From contig NZ_LMIW01000001.1 of the NCBI RefSeq assembly GCF_001429185.1, positions 708,439-772,438 of the forward strand: a stretch of 64,000 nt of DNA. The letters run 5' to 3'. The notes below the pieces were generated by a model, which had not been told where the DNA came from, searched no databases, and saw only the letters and a program-made list of their open reading frames with translations. The position numbers and the translations under genes are program-made. Every line of letters begins with the position of its first letter. The first letter of the stretch is position 1. Source of the DNA: Terrabacter sp. Root85. GTDB taxonomy: Bacteria; Actinomycetota; Actinomycetes; Actinomycetales; Dermatophilaceae. Shown here in pieces: positions 53,208 to 62,494 of the stretch.

Positions 53208-53236
53208 CCGCCTGACCGCCTGACCGCCTGACCGCT
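53205..53236 (+). repeat. 8-bp tandem repeat (TGACCGCC) starting on a stop codon
   Basis: Four units begin at 53205, 53213, 53221 and 53229, the last ending T instead of C. The first TGA is the stop of the PNPOx-like gene; because the unit is 8 bp, successive TGAs fall in different frames, so all three frames are closed. Confidence 0.8.
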
Positions 53237-53257
53237 GGGCAGGCACGCGCCCTCGTC

Positions 53258-53263
53258 TACCCT
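53258..53263 (+). promoter_or_regulatory. -10 box of a leaderless gene (TACCCT)
   Basis: TACCCT is followed by TGGCGC and the GTG start at 53270. No ribosome site is seen. Confidence 0.5.
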
Positions 53264-53269
53264 TGGCGC

Positions 53270-53986
53270 GTGCCCACGTCCGCCCGGAGCCCGCGCGCGC
53301 AGGCCCTGCGCGCGCTCGTGCTGGCGCTCGTCGCCTCCGGCGGAGCCACGGCCGCGCACGCGGTCGGTGGCGGCCACCTCGTCTCGGGCGTCGGCGTCCT
53401 CGTGGCGACGGCCCTCCTGACCGGCGCCACCCTGCCGTTCGTGCGCTTCGGCCTGACGGCCGTCCGGTCCGCGGTCCTGCTCGCCGCCCTCCAGGTGGCT
53501 GCGCACGTCGTGCACGGCCTCGCGGCGATGGCCGTGGGCTCCCCCGTCCACGGGACCGGCGGCGGCCCCTCCCACGCGGCACACGGCATACGCCCCCTCG
53601 GTCGCATCGACACGGGCAGCGGCACGGTCGCCGGCGCGGCTGACCCGGATGGCGTGGTCGCGACGAGCGCGCTCACCGACCTGCTCCCGACCCCGACGAT
53701 GCTGCTCGCGCACGTCGCGGCCGCGGTCACGATCGGCGTCCTGCTGACCCGCAGCGAGGAGTCGTGGCGGGTCGCCTGCGCACTCGTGGCCACGGTCGGC
53801 GTCGCGCTGACCCGTGCCGTGCTGTCACTCGCCCACGGCGCCGGTGCCCTGATCCACGCTGTCGCGGCCCGGTGCGCGGGACTCCGCGACCCGCGACCTC
53901 GGCCGTCGGACGTGCGAGTCCCGGCCGACGTGTGGCGCGCCCGCACCCCGGTGCGTCGCGGCCCGCCCGCCTTCCTCCTCACCTGA
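53270..53986 (+). CDS. Polytopic membrane protein of unknown function
   Basis: I do not recognise a named family. The 238-residue product has four or five hydrophobic helices (about 13-28, 38-56, 60-80, 145-160, 165-185), a His/Gly-rich loop (HVVHGLAAMAVGSPVHGTGG, SHAAHGIRPLG) and a basic tail. The His-rich loop and the PepSY-type gene that follows 64 bp later are reminiscent of copper or heme-handling loci, but this is only suggestive. The GTG start at 53270 is leaderless. Confidence 0.65.
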   Translation: MPTSARSPRAQALRALVLALVASGGATAAHAVGGGHLVSGVGVLVATALLTGATLPFVRFGLTAVRSAVLLAALQVAAHVVHGLAAMAVGSPVHGTGGGPSHAAHGIRPLGRIDTGSGTVAGAADPDGVVATSALTDLLPTPTMLLAHVAAAVTIGVLLTRSEESWRVACALVATVGVALTRAVLSLAHGAGALIHAVAARCAGLRDPRPRPSDVRVPADVWRARTPVRRGPPAFLLT

Positions 53987-54050
53987 CACCACCTCGCAGC
54001 GCCGGCCACCGCCCGGCCGCTGCCCCCTACCGTCATGCCCGAGGAGCACC

Positions 54051-55475
54051 ATGTCCGTCATCGATCCCGCATGTCCGAAACCCCTCGCCCGCAAGGGTGC
54101 CCGCCCGACCACCGGCCTGTTCCGCGCCTTCTGGCGGTGGCACTTCTACGCCTCCGTCGTCGTCGTCCCGGTCCTGCTCGTCCTCGCCGTCACCGGCCTC
54201 GTCTACCTCTTCCGTTTCCAGATCGAGCCGCTCGTCCACCCGGACCTCATGCGCGTCGACCACGCGGAGGGTCAGCTGACGCAGCCGTGGCAGACCCAGC
54301 TCGAGGCGGTCCAGGAGGCGTCTCCGGGGGCCACCGTCGTCTCGTTCACGGAGCCGACCGGCGCCGATGCCAGCGCCCGCTTCACCGTCGAGGCGGCCGA
54401 GGGCCTGACCCGCGACGTCTTCGTCGACCCCTACACGGTGCGGGTGCTCGGCTCGCTCGACCCGGACTCGACGATCAGCGGCACCGCCGTGCGCCTGCAC
54501 GCCGACCTCATGGCCGGCCGGATCGGCGACACCGTCATCGAGCTCGGCGCGTGCTGGGCGATCGTCATGGCCGTCACCGGCTACTACCTCTTCGTCCGCG
54601 GTCGGCGGGCGCGGCGTCGGCAGCGTGAGGTCGATGCACCCGGCGCCCGCCTGCGGACGACCCACGCCCGCACCGGAGCGTTCGTCGGCGCCGGGCTGCT
54701 GCTCCTCGTCGTCTCGAGCCTGCCGTGGACCGGCATCTGGGGCGAGCAGGTGCAGAAGCTGGCCACCGACCGCGGCACGTCGATGTGGGCCGAGGACCCG
54801 GGCGCCCTGTCCAACCCGACCTCGACCTTGGACGAGTCGCTACCGCACAGTCACCACGCCGTCCCATGGGCACAGGGCAAGAGCCTTGTGCCGCAGTCGG
54901 ATCCGGTCTCGGCCGGAGACGAGGTCAGCGTCGCGAACCTCGACACCGCAGTGGAGGTGGGTGACCGTTCGGGGCTGGCGCACCCGGTGACGGTCGCGCT
55001 GCCGTCGGACGACCGCGGCGTCTACTCGGTCATCGGCTACGCCTTCGACGACCCCGGGGCCGAGCGGACCGTGCACGTCGACCGCTTCGGCGGCCAGGTC
55101 GTGAGCACGTACGGCTACGACGACTACCCGGCTCTCGCGAAGGTCGTCAGCCAGGGCATCGCCGTCCACGAGGGGCGCCGCTTCGGCACGCTGAACTTCT
55201 GGCTCACCGCGCTCTTCTGCGTGGCCGTCGTCGTGTCGTGCGTGACCGGGCCGGTCATGTGGTGGCGCCGCCGTCCGCGCGGCTCGGGCGCCGTCGGCGC
55301 ACCCCGAGGGCGTATGCCGCTCGCCTCCTCGCCGCTGCTCGCCGTGCTCGTCGTGGGGCTGGCGGTCCTGCTGCCGGTCTTCGGGGCGTCACTCGTCGTC
55401 GTGCTGCTGCTCGACCGCGTCGTCATCCGGCGAGTGCCGCGCCTGCGCCAGGCGTTCAACACCGCCGACCGGTAG
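54051..55475 (+). CDS. PepSY-associated transmembrane protein
   Basis: The 474-residue protein has a helix near FWRWHFYASVVVVPVLLVLAVTGLVYLF, a second at about 160-182 (GACWAIVMAVTGYYLFVRG), a third, and a C-terminal pair with VTGPVMWWRRRP, separating extracytoplasmic PepSY-type segments. The HFY and conserved His residues suggest heme or metal handling, as in iron-reductase-like PepSY_TM proteins (PiuB family). CGAGGAG lies before the ATG at 54051. Confidence 0.85.
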   Translation: MSVIDPACPKPLARKGARPTTGLFRAFWRWHFYASVVVVPVLLVLAVTGLVYLFRFQIEPLVHPDLMRVDHAEGQLTQPWQTQLEAVQEASPGATVVSFTEPTGADASARFTVEAAEGLTRDVFVDPYTVRVLGSLDPDSTISGTAVRLHADLMAGRIGDTVIELGACWAIVMAVTGYYLFVRGRRARRRQREVDAPGARLRTTHARTGAFVGAGLLLLVVSSLPWTGIWGEQVQKLATDRGTSMWAEDPGALSNPTSTLDESLPHSHHAVPWAQGKSLVPQSDPVSAGDEVSVANLDTAVEVGDRSGLAHPVTVALPSDDRGVYSVIGYAFDDPGAERTVHVDRFGGQVVSTYGYDDYPALAKVVSQGIAVHEGRRFGTLNFWLTALFCVAVVVSCVTGPVMWWRRRPRGSGAVGAPRGRMPLASSPLLAVLVVGLAVLLPVFGASLVVVLLLDRVVIRRVPRLRQAFNTADR

Positions 55476-55487
55476 CGGTCACGACAG

Positions 55488-55583
55488 GTGCGCGCTCACC
55501 CCAGAGGTGCCCGGTCCCCGCAGGAGTGCGCGGTGCAGCGCGCACTCCTCGCGGGAACCCGCACCTCTGGCACGGGCGCGCAC
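55488..55583. terminator. Long imperfect hairpin between convergent genes
   Basis: Arms of 32 nt at 55501-55532 and 55539-55570 match perfectly at both ends (CCAGAGGTGC with GCACCTCTGG; AGGAGTGCGCG with CGCGCACTCCT), with a partly mismatched middle and a 6-nt loop. An outer 8-bp pair GTGCGCGC (55488-55495) and GCGCGCAC (55576-55583) extends the foldback to 96 nt. It lies between the PepSY and kbl genes and could terminate both, but its length suggests a REP-like element. Confidence 0.6.
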
Positions 55584-55595
55584 CCGCTCGAGCGC

Positions 55596-56789
<1,194 letters not shown>

Positions 56790-56932
56790 CGGTGTCCTTC
56801 GCGGGTCGGTGGGGCGTGTGGCGCCACCCAGCGTATGCCCGGCCGTGTTCGCGGAACCGCTGACGTCCTGGGCGGCAGCGGAGGACGCTGGAAGGACGCC
56901 CGCGTCCGCGGGCCGGAGGAAGGAGTGAGGTC

Positions 56933-57424
56933 ATGACGACACGACAGGGAAGCCTCGCACTGCTCGAGGACGAGGTGGCGCAGCGGCTGTTGCGGTCTCC
57001 GCTGCCCGCGCGGCTGGCGTACTCGTGGACCGACGGGTCACCACGGGTGGTGCCGATCGGTTTCCACTGGAACGGGAAGGAGCTCGTGTTCGGGACGCCG
57101 CCCGATGCGCCCAAGATGAGGGCTCTCAAGGACGGTGACCGCGCGGCCGTGTCCATCGACACGGACGAGATGCCCTACAAGGTGCTGCAGATCCGCGGGC
57201 GGGTGCGCACCGACACGGTCGAGGGGATCGCCCCCGAGTACGAGGAGACGACGGTCCGCATGCTCGGCGAGGAGCAGGGGCGCGCGTGGCTCACGAACCT
57301 CCGGGCCATCACCACCCACATGAGCCGCGTCTTCGTCACGCCCGAGTGGGTCGCGATCCTCGACTTCGAGACCCGTTTCCCGAGTGCGATCGAGCGGGCC
57401 ATGGAGGAGGCGGCGAGCGCCTGA
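56933..57424 (+). CDS. Pyridoxamine 5'-phosphate oxidase-like (PPOX-class) protein
   Basis: The 163-residue split-barrel protein starts MTTRQGSLALLEDEVAQRLL and contains RLAYSWTDGSPRVVPIGFHWNGKELVFGT, the flavin-binding part, followed by KMRALKDGDRAAVSIDTD. The cofactor may be FMN or F420 and the substrate is unknown. GGAAGGAGTGAGG lies upstream of the ATG at 56933. It is divergent from kbl. Confidence 0.85.
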   Translation: MTTRQGSLALLEDEVAQRLLRSPLPARLAYSWTDGSPRVVPIGFHWNGKELVFGTPPDAPKMRALKDGDRAAVSIDTDEMPYKVLQIRGRVRTDTVEGIAPEYEETTVRMLGEEQGRAWLTNLRAITTHMSRVFVTPEWVAILDFETRFPSAIERAMEEAASA

Positions 57425-57518
57425 AGGACTCACGCCGAAGTCCCTACCGGCGCACGCGACGCGGCGTAGCGTGGAGCCACCGTTCATCGGGGGATCGACG
57501 ACCTAGCGAGGCGATCAC

Positions 57519-57767
57519 ATGCCAGAGTTCATGGACGTTCACACCAACATGCCGGGTGTGACATCGGAAGCACTGATGGAGGCCCACCAGGCCGACCTCG
57601 ACATCCAGGACGACGAGGGCGTCGTGTTCAAGCACGCCTGGGCCGACCCCACGAGCGGCCATGTGTTCTGCCTGTCCGAGGGACCGAGCGCCGACGCCGT
57701 GAGGCGCATCCACGAGCGCACCGGTCACCCGGCGGACGAGATCCACGAGATCACGGTCACGGCCTGA
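57519..57767 (+). CDS. SCO4226-like nickel-binding protein (DUF4242)
   Basis: The 82-residue protein starts MPEFMDVHTNMPGVTSEALMEAH-type sequence and ends in VRRIHERTGHPADEIHEIT, matching the Streptomyces SCO4226 family, which are ferredoxin-like dimers that bind nickel through His residues. Its cellular role is unknown. GAGGCGA lies before the ATG at 57519; TAGCGT at 57467-57472 may be the promoter. It is the gene directly before the caspase-CHAT operon on the same strand, separated by 128 bp. Confidence 0.8.
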   Translation: MPEFMDVHTNMPGVTSEALMEAHQADLDIQDDEGVVFKHAWADPTSGHVFCLSEGPSADAVRRIHERTGHPADEIHEITVTA

Positions 57768-57797
57768 GCCTGCAGACCCCGTCGACCGGCCCCAACC

Positions 57798-57839
57798 GTT
57801 CCTCCTGAACCGGCTGTATCAGCAGCCCCTCAGGAGAAC
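57798..57839 (+). terminator. Hairpin between the SCO4226-like gene and the caspase gene
   Basis: GTTCCTCCTGA (57798-57808) pairs with TCAGGAGAAC (57830-57839) with one bulged base. It could end the upstream transcript or act in the caspase leader. Confidence 0.4.
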
Positions 57840-57895
57840 ACTGGATCGCAGGGGCCGTCGCGCCCACTGCGCGGCCCGGGTCGAAGGAGTCCACC

Positions 57896-58723
57896 ATGTC
57901 CAAGCGCGCGCTGCTCATCGGGGTCAACGAGTACGCGATCCCGGGGGCGAACCTCCGGGGCTGCGTCAACGACGTCCATGCCGTCGCCGGCGCGCTGACG
58001 GACCTCTACGGCTTCGCCGCGTCCGACATCACGATGCTCCTCGACGGCGCCGCGACCAAGGCCGCGATGACGCGGGGCATCGCCGACCTCGTCGACACGG
58101 CCCGGCCCGGTGACGTCCTCTACCTCCACTACTCGGGCCACGGCTCGAACGTCCCCGACACCAGCGGGGACGAGACGACCGACCACCGCGACGAGATCCT
58201 CTGCCCGCACGACCTCGACTGGAACGACCCGCTCACCGACGACTGGCTCCGCACGACGTTCGACCGGCTCGACCCGGGCGCGTCGCTCACCGTCGTCATG
58301 GACTGCTGCCACTCCGGCAGCAACACCCGCGAGCCGGTGCTCCTCGGCGGCCCAGCGCCGGAGGTCGTGTCGCGCTTCCTGCCCAACCCCGACGACGAGG
58401 CCCTCGGCGGCGGCTTCACGGGGACGCCACGACGCGTCCGCCGCCGTCGCCGCGCCGAGGACGTGCACGTCGTCGACATCGCCGAGACCCTCGTCAGCGG
58501 GTGCCGCGACGACCAGACCTCCGCCGATGCGCACATCGACGGCGACTACAACGGCGCCCTGACCTACTACCTCGTCCGGGCCATGCGCGAGGACCCGCAG
58601 TCGACCTACCGGGCCCTCCACGCCCGCACGCTCGCCGGTCTGCGCGGCAACTACGACCAGGTGCCGCAGCTCGAGGGGCGCGCCCCGCGCCTCGACCAGA
58701 CCTTCCTGTCGGGGGTGGGCTGA
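57896..58723 (+). CDS. Caspase family protein (metacaspase, C14)
   Basis: The 275-residue protein is a single metacaspase: MSKRALLIGVNEYAIPGANL, the catalytic His82 in HYSGHGS, Cys138 in MDCCHSG, and the p10-type block SGCRDDQTSADAHIDGDYNGALTYYLV. It has no prodomain, signal or membrane helix. An Arg-rich stretch RRVRRRRR (179-186) sits between the p20 and p10 parts where metacaspases are processed; they cleave after Arg or Lys, so it may be a self-cleavage site. GAAGGAG precedes the ATG at 57896. Three nucleotides separate it from the CHAT gene, so the two are one operon. Confidence 0.9.
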   Translation: MSKRALLIGVNEYAIPGANLRGCVNDVHAVAGALTDLYGFAASDITMLLDGAATKAAMTRGIADLVDTARPGDVLYLHYSGHGSNVPDTSGDETTDHRDEILCPHDLDWNDPLTDDWLRTTFDRLDPGASLTVVMDCCHSGSNTREPVLLGGPAPEVVSRFLPNPDDEALGGGFTGTPRRVRRRRRAEDVHVVDIAETLVSGCRDDQTSADAHIDGDYNGALTYYLVRAMREDPQSTYRALHARTLAGLRGNYDQVPQLEGRAPRLDQTFLSGVG

Positions 58724-58726
58724 GCC

Positions 58727-61700
58727 GTGTCGACCCTCGTGGGCGCCACGCCCCCCGCAGACCACGAGCCGTATGCCGTCCCGACCGGCGCGCATGCGCC
58801 TGTCCTTCCCGAGCAGCCGCTGCCCGACCCGCCGAGCGCCGAGGCCACGGAGCCGGCACCCCAGCACGTGGTCACCCCGCCACCCGAGCCGAAGCCGGCC
58901 GCCGATGCCGTCCCCACCCCGGCCCCCGACGCCGACCCCGACGCCGACCCGTCGCGGCCGCTGACCCGGGTCCGCATCTCGCACGGCGACCTGCGCTTCG
59001 CCCGCCACCACGTCCTCGTCGGGCACTACCCGGGCAGCACCCTGGTCGGCGGCGAGGGCGCCCTCGACGAGCTGCTCGACGGCCGGCTCTCGCGGGCCGC
59101 CCTGCTCGGCATCTACCCCGGGCCGATCGAGACGTGCCAGGTGTTCACCGACCCCGACGAGTGGACCCGCCCGCCGGGGGCGGTCGTGGCCGGGCTCGGC
59201 CCCATCGGCGGCCTGAGCGCCGCGTCGCTGGCGCGGGCGACCGCCCACGCGGTGCTGACGTCGGCCCTCGGCCACCTCACGGCCGGGGCGTCGGCGACGA
59301 GCACCGAGGTGCGACAGCTGAGGCTCTCCAGCCTGCTCATCGGCACCGGTCAGGGCGGACTCCCGGTCCGCGACAGCGTGCAGGCCCTGCTGACCGGGGT
59401 GCAGCGAGCCAACGACCGGCTCGCCGACACCGACCTCGGGGTGCACATCGCCGAGCTCGAGATCATCGAGCTGTGGCAGGACCGCGCGCTCCAGGCGGTC
59501 GAGGCCCTCGGGTCGTCGCTGACGAGCGGCGAGCTCGCCGACTCCTTCACGGCCGACCTGCGCCTCGAGGAGCGCCCGGGCCGCCAGCGTCGGCTGCTCT
59601 TCCAGGAGCCGACCGGCTGGTGGCAGCAGGTGCGGGTGCGCAGCGAGCCCGACGGGGGTCTGTCGTTCGAGGCGTCGATGCGACGGGCGGGCACGCCGAC
59701 GCGCACCGTCCCGACGCAGCGGGCCCTCGTCGACCGGCTCGTCGAGTCGCTCGTCGACTCCCCGTCACCCGACCCGTCGGCGGCCCGGACGCTCTTCGAG
59801 CTGCTCTTCCCCAACGACCTCAAGGCGCAGGCGCCCGACACCGACAACCTCGTGCTGCTCGTCGACCGGGGCTCGGCGCACTACCCGTGGGAGCTGCTCG
59901 ACGACCACGGCACCGAGGAGGACCGCGAGCCGCTCGGCGTCCGGCGCGGGCTCGTCCGCCAGCTCGAGGGCTCCTCGATGCGAAGCCACGTGCTCTCGGC
60001 CACGAGCAGCCGAGCCCTGGTCGTCGGCGACACCGCGAGCGGTCTGAGCGCCCTCCCCGCCGCCCAGAGAGAGGCCCGCGGGGTCGCAGATGCCTTGCGA
60101 CAGAGCGGTTTCGAGGCCGAGCCGCTCATCGCCGAGAGCGGCACCAAGGTCATCCAGGCCCTCTTCGCGACGTCCTACCGCGTCGTCCACCTCGCCGGTC
60201 ACGGTGTCTTCGAGTGGCCGCTCGGCGACGGGACGGACGCCACGGTCACCGGCATGGTGCTCGGCAACGGGATGTACCTCACGGCAGGTGAGGTCGGCCA
60301 GATGCGGCAGGTGCCCGAGCTCGTCGTCGTCAACTGCTGCCACCTCGGGTCGATGGGGCCGAGCACTCCCGTCGGCCCGGCAGTCCCGGGTGCTCCGGGC
60401 ATGCCGACCGAGCGCGCCGGCAACTACCACCGGCTCGCCGCGAGCTTCGCGACCGAGCTCATCGACATCGGCGTGCGGGCCGTCGTCGCGTGCGGCTGGG
60501 CCGTCGACGACGCCGCGGCCTCGACCTTCGCGGCGACGCTCTACGACCGGCTGCTCTCCGGGCTGACGTTCGGCGAGGCGATCGCCGCGGCCCGCTGGCA
60601 GACGTGGAACGACCACCCGGCCGTCAACACGTGGGGCGCCTACCAGTGCTACGGCGACCCCGACTACCGCCTGGCACCGGACGCGGTCGTGCATCGCGCG
60701 ACGACGGTGCGGCGGGCACCCGCGAGCGCCGAGCAGGCCAGGGTCGAGATCGAGAACCTCGGGCAGTCGGTCGACGTCAGCCGCAACACCCGCTTCGGGC
60801 TCGACCGGCTGAGCGAGCTCTACGAGGCCCTCTCGCCCGAGGACCGCGAGGACGACGCGCTCCAGGTGCTCATCGCCCGGACGTACAACAAGTTCGGCGA
60901 CTTCGGGCACGCGACGCAGTACTTCGAGCAGACCCTCGAGCGGGGCGGGACGGCCCTGACGGTGCGCGACTTCGAGGTCTGGATCGACCAGGTCGTCCGG
61001 GCGGCGGCGACGAGCGACGACCCCGTCGACGACGCGGTCGCGACGATCGAGTCGGCCATCGACCGGCTGCGCACGCTCCTCGACAACCCCGCGTCCCTCG
61101 TGCTCGGGTCGCACGCACCCGAACGGGTCGCCTTCCTCCCGGGCGACGCCCCCGGGGCGTCGGGCGGCGTCGGCATCGATCGGCTGTGGCGGGTCGCGAG
61201 CGCCTACAAGCGGCTCGCCCTCGTCGCGTGTCCCGAGCGCCCCGGCTCGACCCGCAGCGGCGACTGGACGCGCACGCACGACGCGCTGACGAAGATGTCC
61301 GACTGGTACGCCGCGGCCCGGACCGCCTCGGGAGCGACCGACCGACGTCGCCACGGCGCGCTCGCCAACTGGCTCGCCGCCGAGCTGGCCCTGCGCTGGC
61401 GACCGGTCGAGGGACGCACCGGCCTCGACCGCTCCGAGGCGCGCCGGCTCATCGACGAGTCGATCGGTGCCGCCCGCGAGGAGGCCTACCTCGCGCCGAC
61501 CTTCTGGACGGTCGCGGTCTACGGCGACCTGCTCGTCCTCGACGCGCTGTGGAGCCCCCGCGCCACCGACGCGGAGGCCCAGCAGGCCCTCGACCTCTAC
61601 CGCCGGGCGAGCGATCTCGGCAGCGAGGAGCAGCTGCGCCAGGTGCGCGACCAGGTGGACTTCCTCATCGTCATGGCCGGCACGGAGGCGCAGCGCCGCG

Positions 61701-61792
61701 CCGAGTTCCTCCAGACCCTGCGCGACGGTCTCGTGGCCCTCGACGCTCCTCCGCCCGGCACGGACGACACGGACGGCACGGTCACCGCGTGA
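58727..61792 (+). CDS. CHAT protease with LAP-N/macro-like N-terminal domain
   Basis: The 1021-residue protein has an 80-residue Pro/Asp-rich disordered start and a domain (about 90-270) reading VLVGHYPGSTLVGGEGALDE and on to VVAGLGPIGGLSAASL, which resembles the N-terminal domain of M17 leucine aminopeptidases (macro-like fold). A CHAT peptidase (about 370-650) follows, with His492 (HLAGHG) and Cys538 (VVNCCHLGS), then a 370-residue helical region of TPR-like character (from about 690: NTRFGLDRLSELYEALSPED). The GTG at 58727 lies 3 nt after the caspase stop; GGGGGTGGG before that stop may be the ribosome site. The domain order suggests sensor, protease and scaffold, partner of the caspase. 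Confidence 0.85.
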   Translation: MSTLVGATPPADHEPYAVPTGAHAPVLPEQPLPDPPSAEATEPAPQHVVTPPPEPKPAADAVPTPAPDADPDADPSRPLTRVRISHGDLRFARHHVLVGHYPGSTLVGGEGALDELLDGRLSRAALLGIYPGPIETCQVFTDPDEWTRPPGAVVAGLGPIGGLSAASLARATAHAVLTSALGHLTAGASATSTEVRQLRLSSLLIGTGQGGLPVRDSVQALLTGVQRANDRLADTDLGVHIAELEIIELWQDRALQAVEALGSSLTSGELADSFTADLRLEERPGRQRRLLFQEPTGWWQQVRVRSEPDGGLSFEASMRRAGTPTRTVPTQRALVDRLVESLVDSPSPDPSAARTLFELLFPNDLKAQAPDTDNLVLLVDRGSAHYPWELLDDHGTEEDREPLGVRRGLVRQLEGSSMRSHVLSATSSRALVVGDTASGLSALPAAQREARGVADALRQSGFEAEPLIAESGTKVIQALFATSYRVVHLAGHGVFEWPLGDGTDATVTGMVLGNGMYLTAGEVGQMRQVPELVVVNCCHLGSMGPSTPVGPAVPGAPGMPTERAGNYHRLAASFATELIDIGVRAVVACGWAVDDAAASTFAATLYDRLLSGLTFGEAIAAARWQTWNDHPAVNTWGAYQCYGDPDYRLAPDAVVHRATTVRRAPASAEQARVEIENLGQSVDVSRNTRFGLDRLSELYEALSPEDREDDALQVLIARTYNKFGDFGHATQYFEQTLERGGTALTVRDFEVWIDQVVRAAATSDDPVDDAVATIESAIDRLRTLLDNPASLVLGSHAPERVAFLPGDAPGASGGVGIDRLWRVASAYKRLALVACPERPGSTRSGDWTRTHDALTKMSDWYAAARTASGATDRRRHGALANWLAAELALRWRPVEGRTGLDRSEARRLIDESIGAAREEAYLAPTFWTVAVYGDLLVLDALWSPRATDAEAQQALDLYRRASDLGSEEQLRQVRDQVDFLIVMAGTEAQRRAEFLQTLRDGLVALDAPPPGTDDTDGTVTA

Positions 61793-62351
61793 CGGCATAC
61801 CTCGCGTAGGTCGTGCCGCCGGCGAAGCGGCGGTGCTCGAGCAGCTCGAGGTCGAGGCGTATGCCGTCCGGCAGGGTCCGCGTGCCGCCACCGACGACGA
61901 CGGGCACCGTCAGCAGGCGCAGCTCGTCGACGATGCCGGCGCGCAGGGCCTCGGCCGCGAGGGCGGGGCCGCCGATGCTGACGTCGCGGTCGGCCGAGGC
62001 CACGAGCGTGGCGACGGCGGCGGGGTCGAAGTCGCGCTCGAGCCGCGTCCGCGGGCCCGACACGGCCTCGAGGGTGCGCGAGTAGACGACCTTCTCGGCC
62101 GCCTGCCAGATGCGGGCGTAGTCGTGCTCGACGGCGTCGTCCGGATCGTCGGAGTCCTCGGTGGGCACCGTCTGCCAGTAGACCATCACGTCGTGGAGGC
62201 GGCGTCCGGTGAGATAGGTGCCGACGTCGCGCTCGAGGTCGTTGACGAAGGTGTGCACCTCCCGGTCGGGGGCGGCCCACTGGAAGCCGCCGGCGGCGTC
62301 GTTCACGTAGCCGTCGAGCGAGGCGATGGTCGTGTAGATGAGGCGGGCCAT
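61782..62351 (-). CDS. Dihydrofolate reductase family (RibD C-terminal-like) protein
   Basis: The 189-residue protein has the RibD_C/DHFR-like pattern: MARLIYTTIASLDGYVND, TYLTGRRLHDVMVYW, DVSIGGPALAAEALRAGIVDEL and VPVVVGGGTRTLPDG. It likely reduces a pteridine or pyrimidine-type substrate with NADPH; it is not a housekeeping DHFR. The ATG at 62351 has CAGAGT 6 nt upstream and no ribosome site, so it may be leaderless. The last 11 nt overlap the end of the CHAT gene. Confidence 0.86.
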   Translation of the reverse strand: MARLIYTTIASLDGYVNDAAGGFQWAAPDREVHTFVNDLERDVGTYLTGRRLHDVMVYWQTVPTEDSDDPDDAVEHDYARIWQAAEKVVYSRTLEAVSGPRTRLERDFDPAAVATLVASADRDVSIGGPALAAEALRAGIVDELRLLTVPVVVGGGTRTLPDGIRLDLELLEHRRFAGGTTYARYAVTR

Positions 62352-62494
62352 GTGTTGACTCTGTCACTCACGCACGCTCAGGGCACCTCGTTCGAGTGGG
62401 TCCTGTGCCGGCCCGAGGTCTAGCATTACCGGGGTTTGCGCCCGGCCACCCCGGGCCGATCCCCCTCCATCCCCCACCCTCAGGGAACGCTCTC

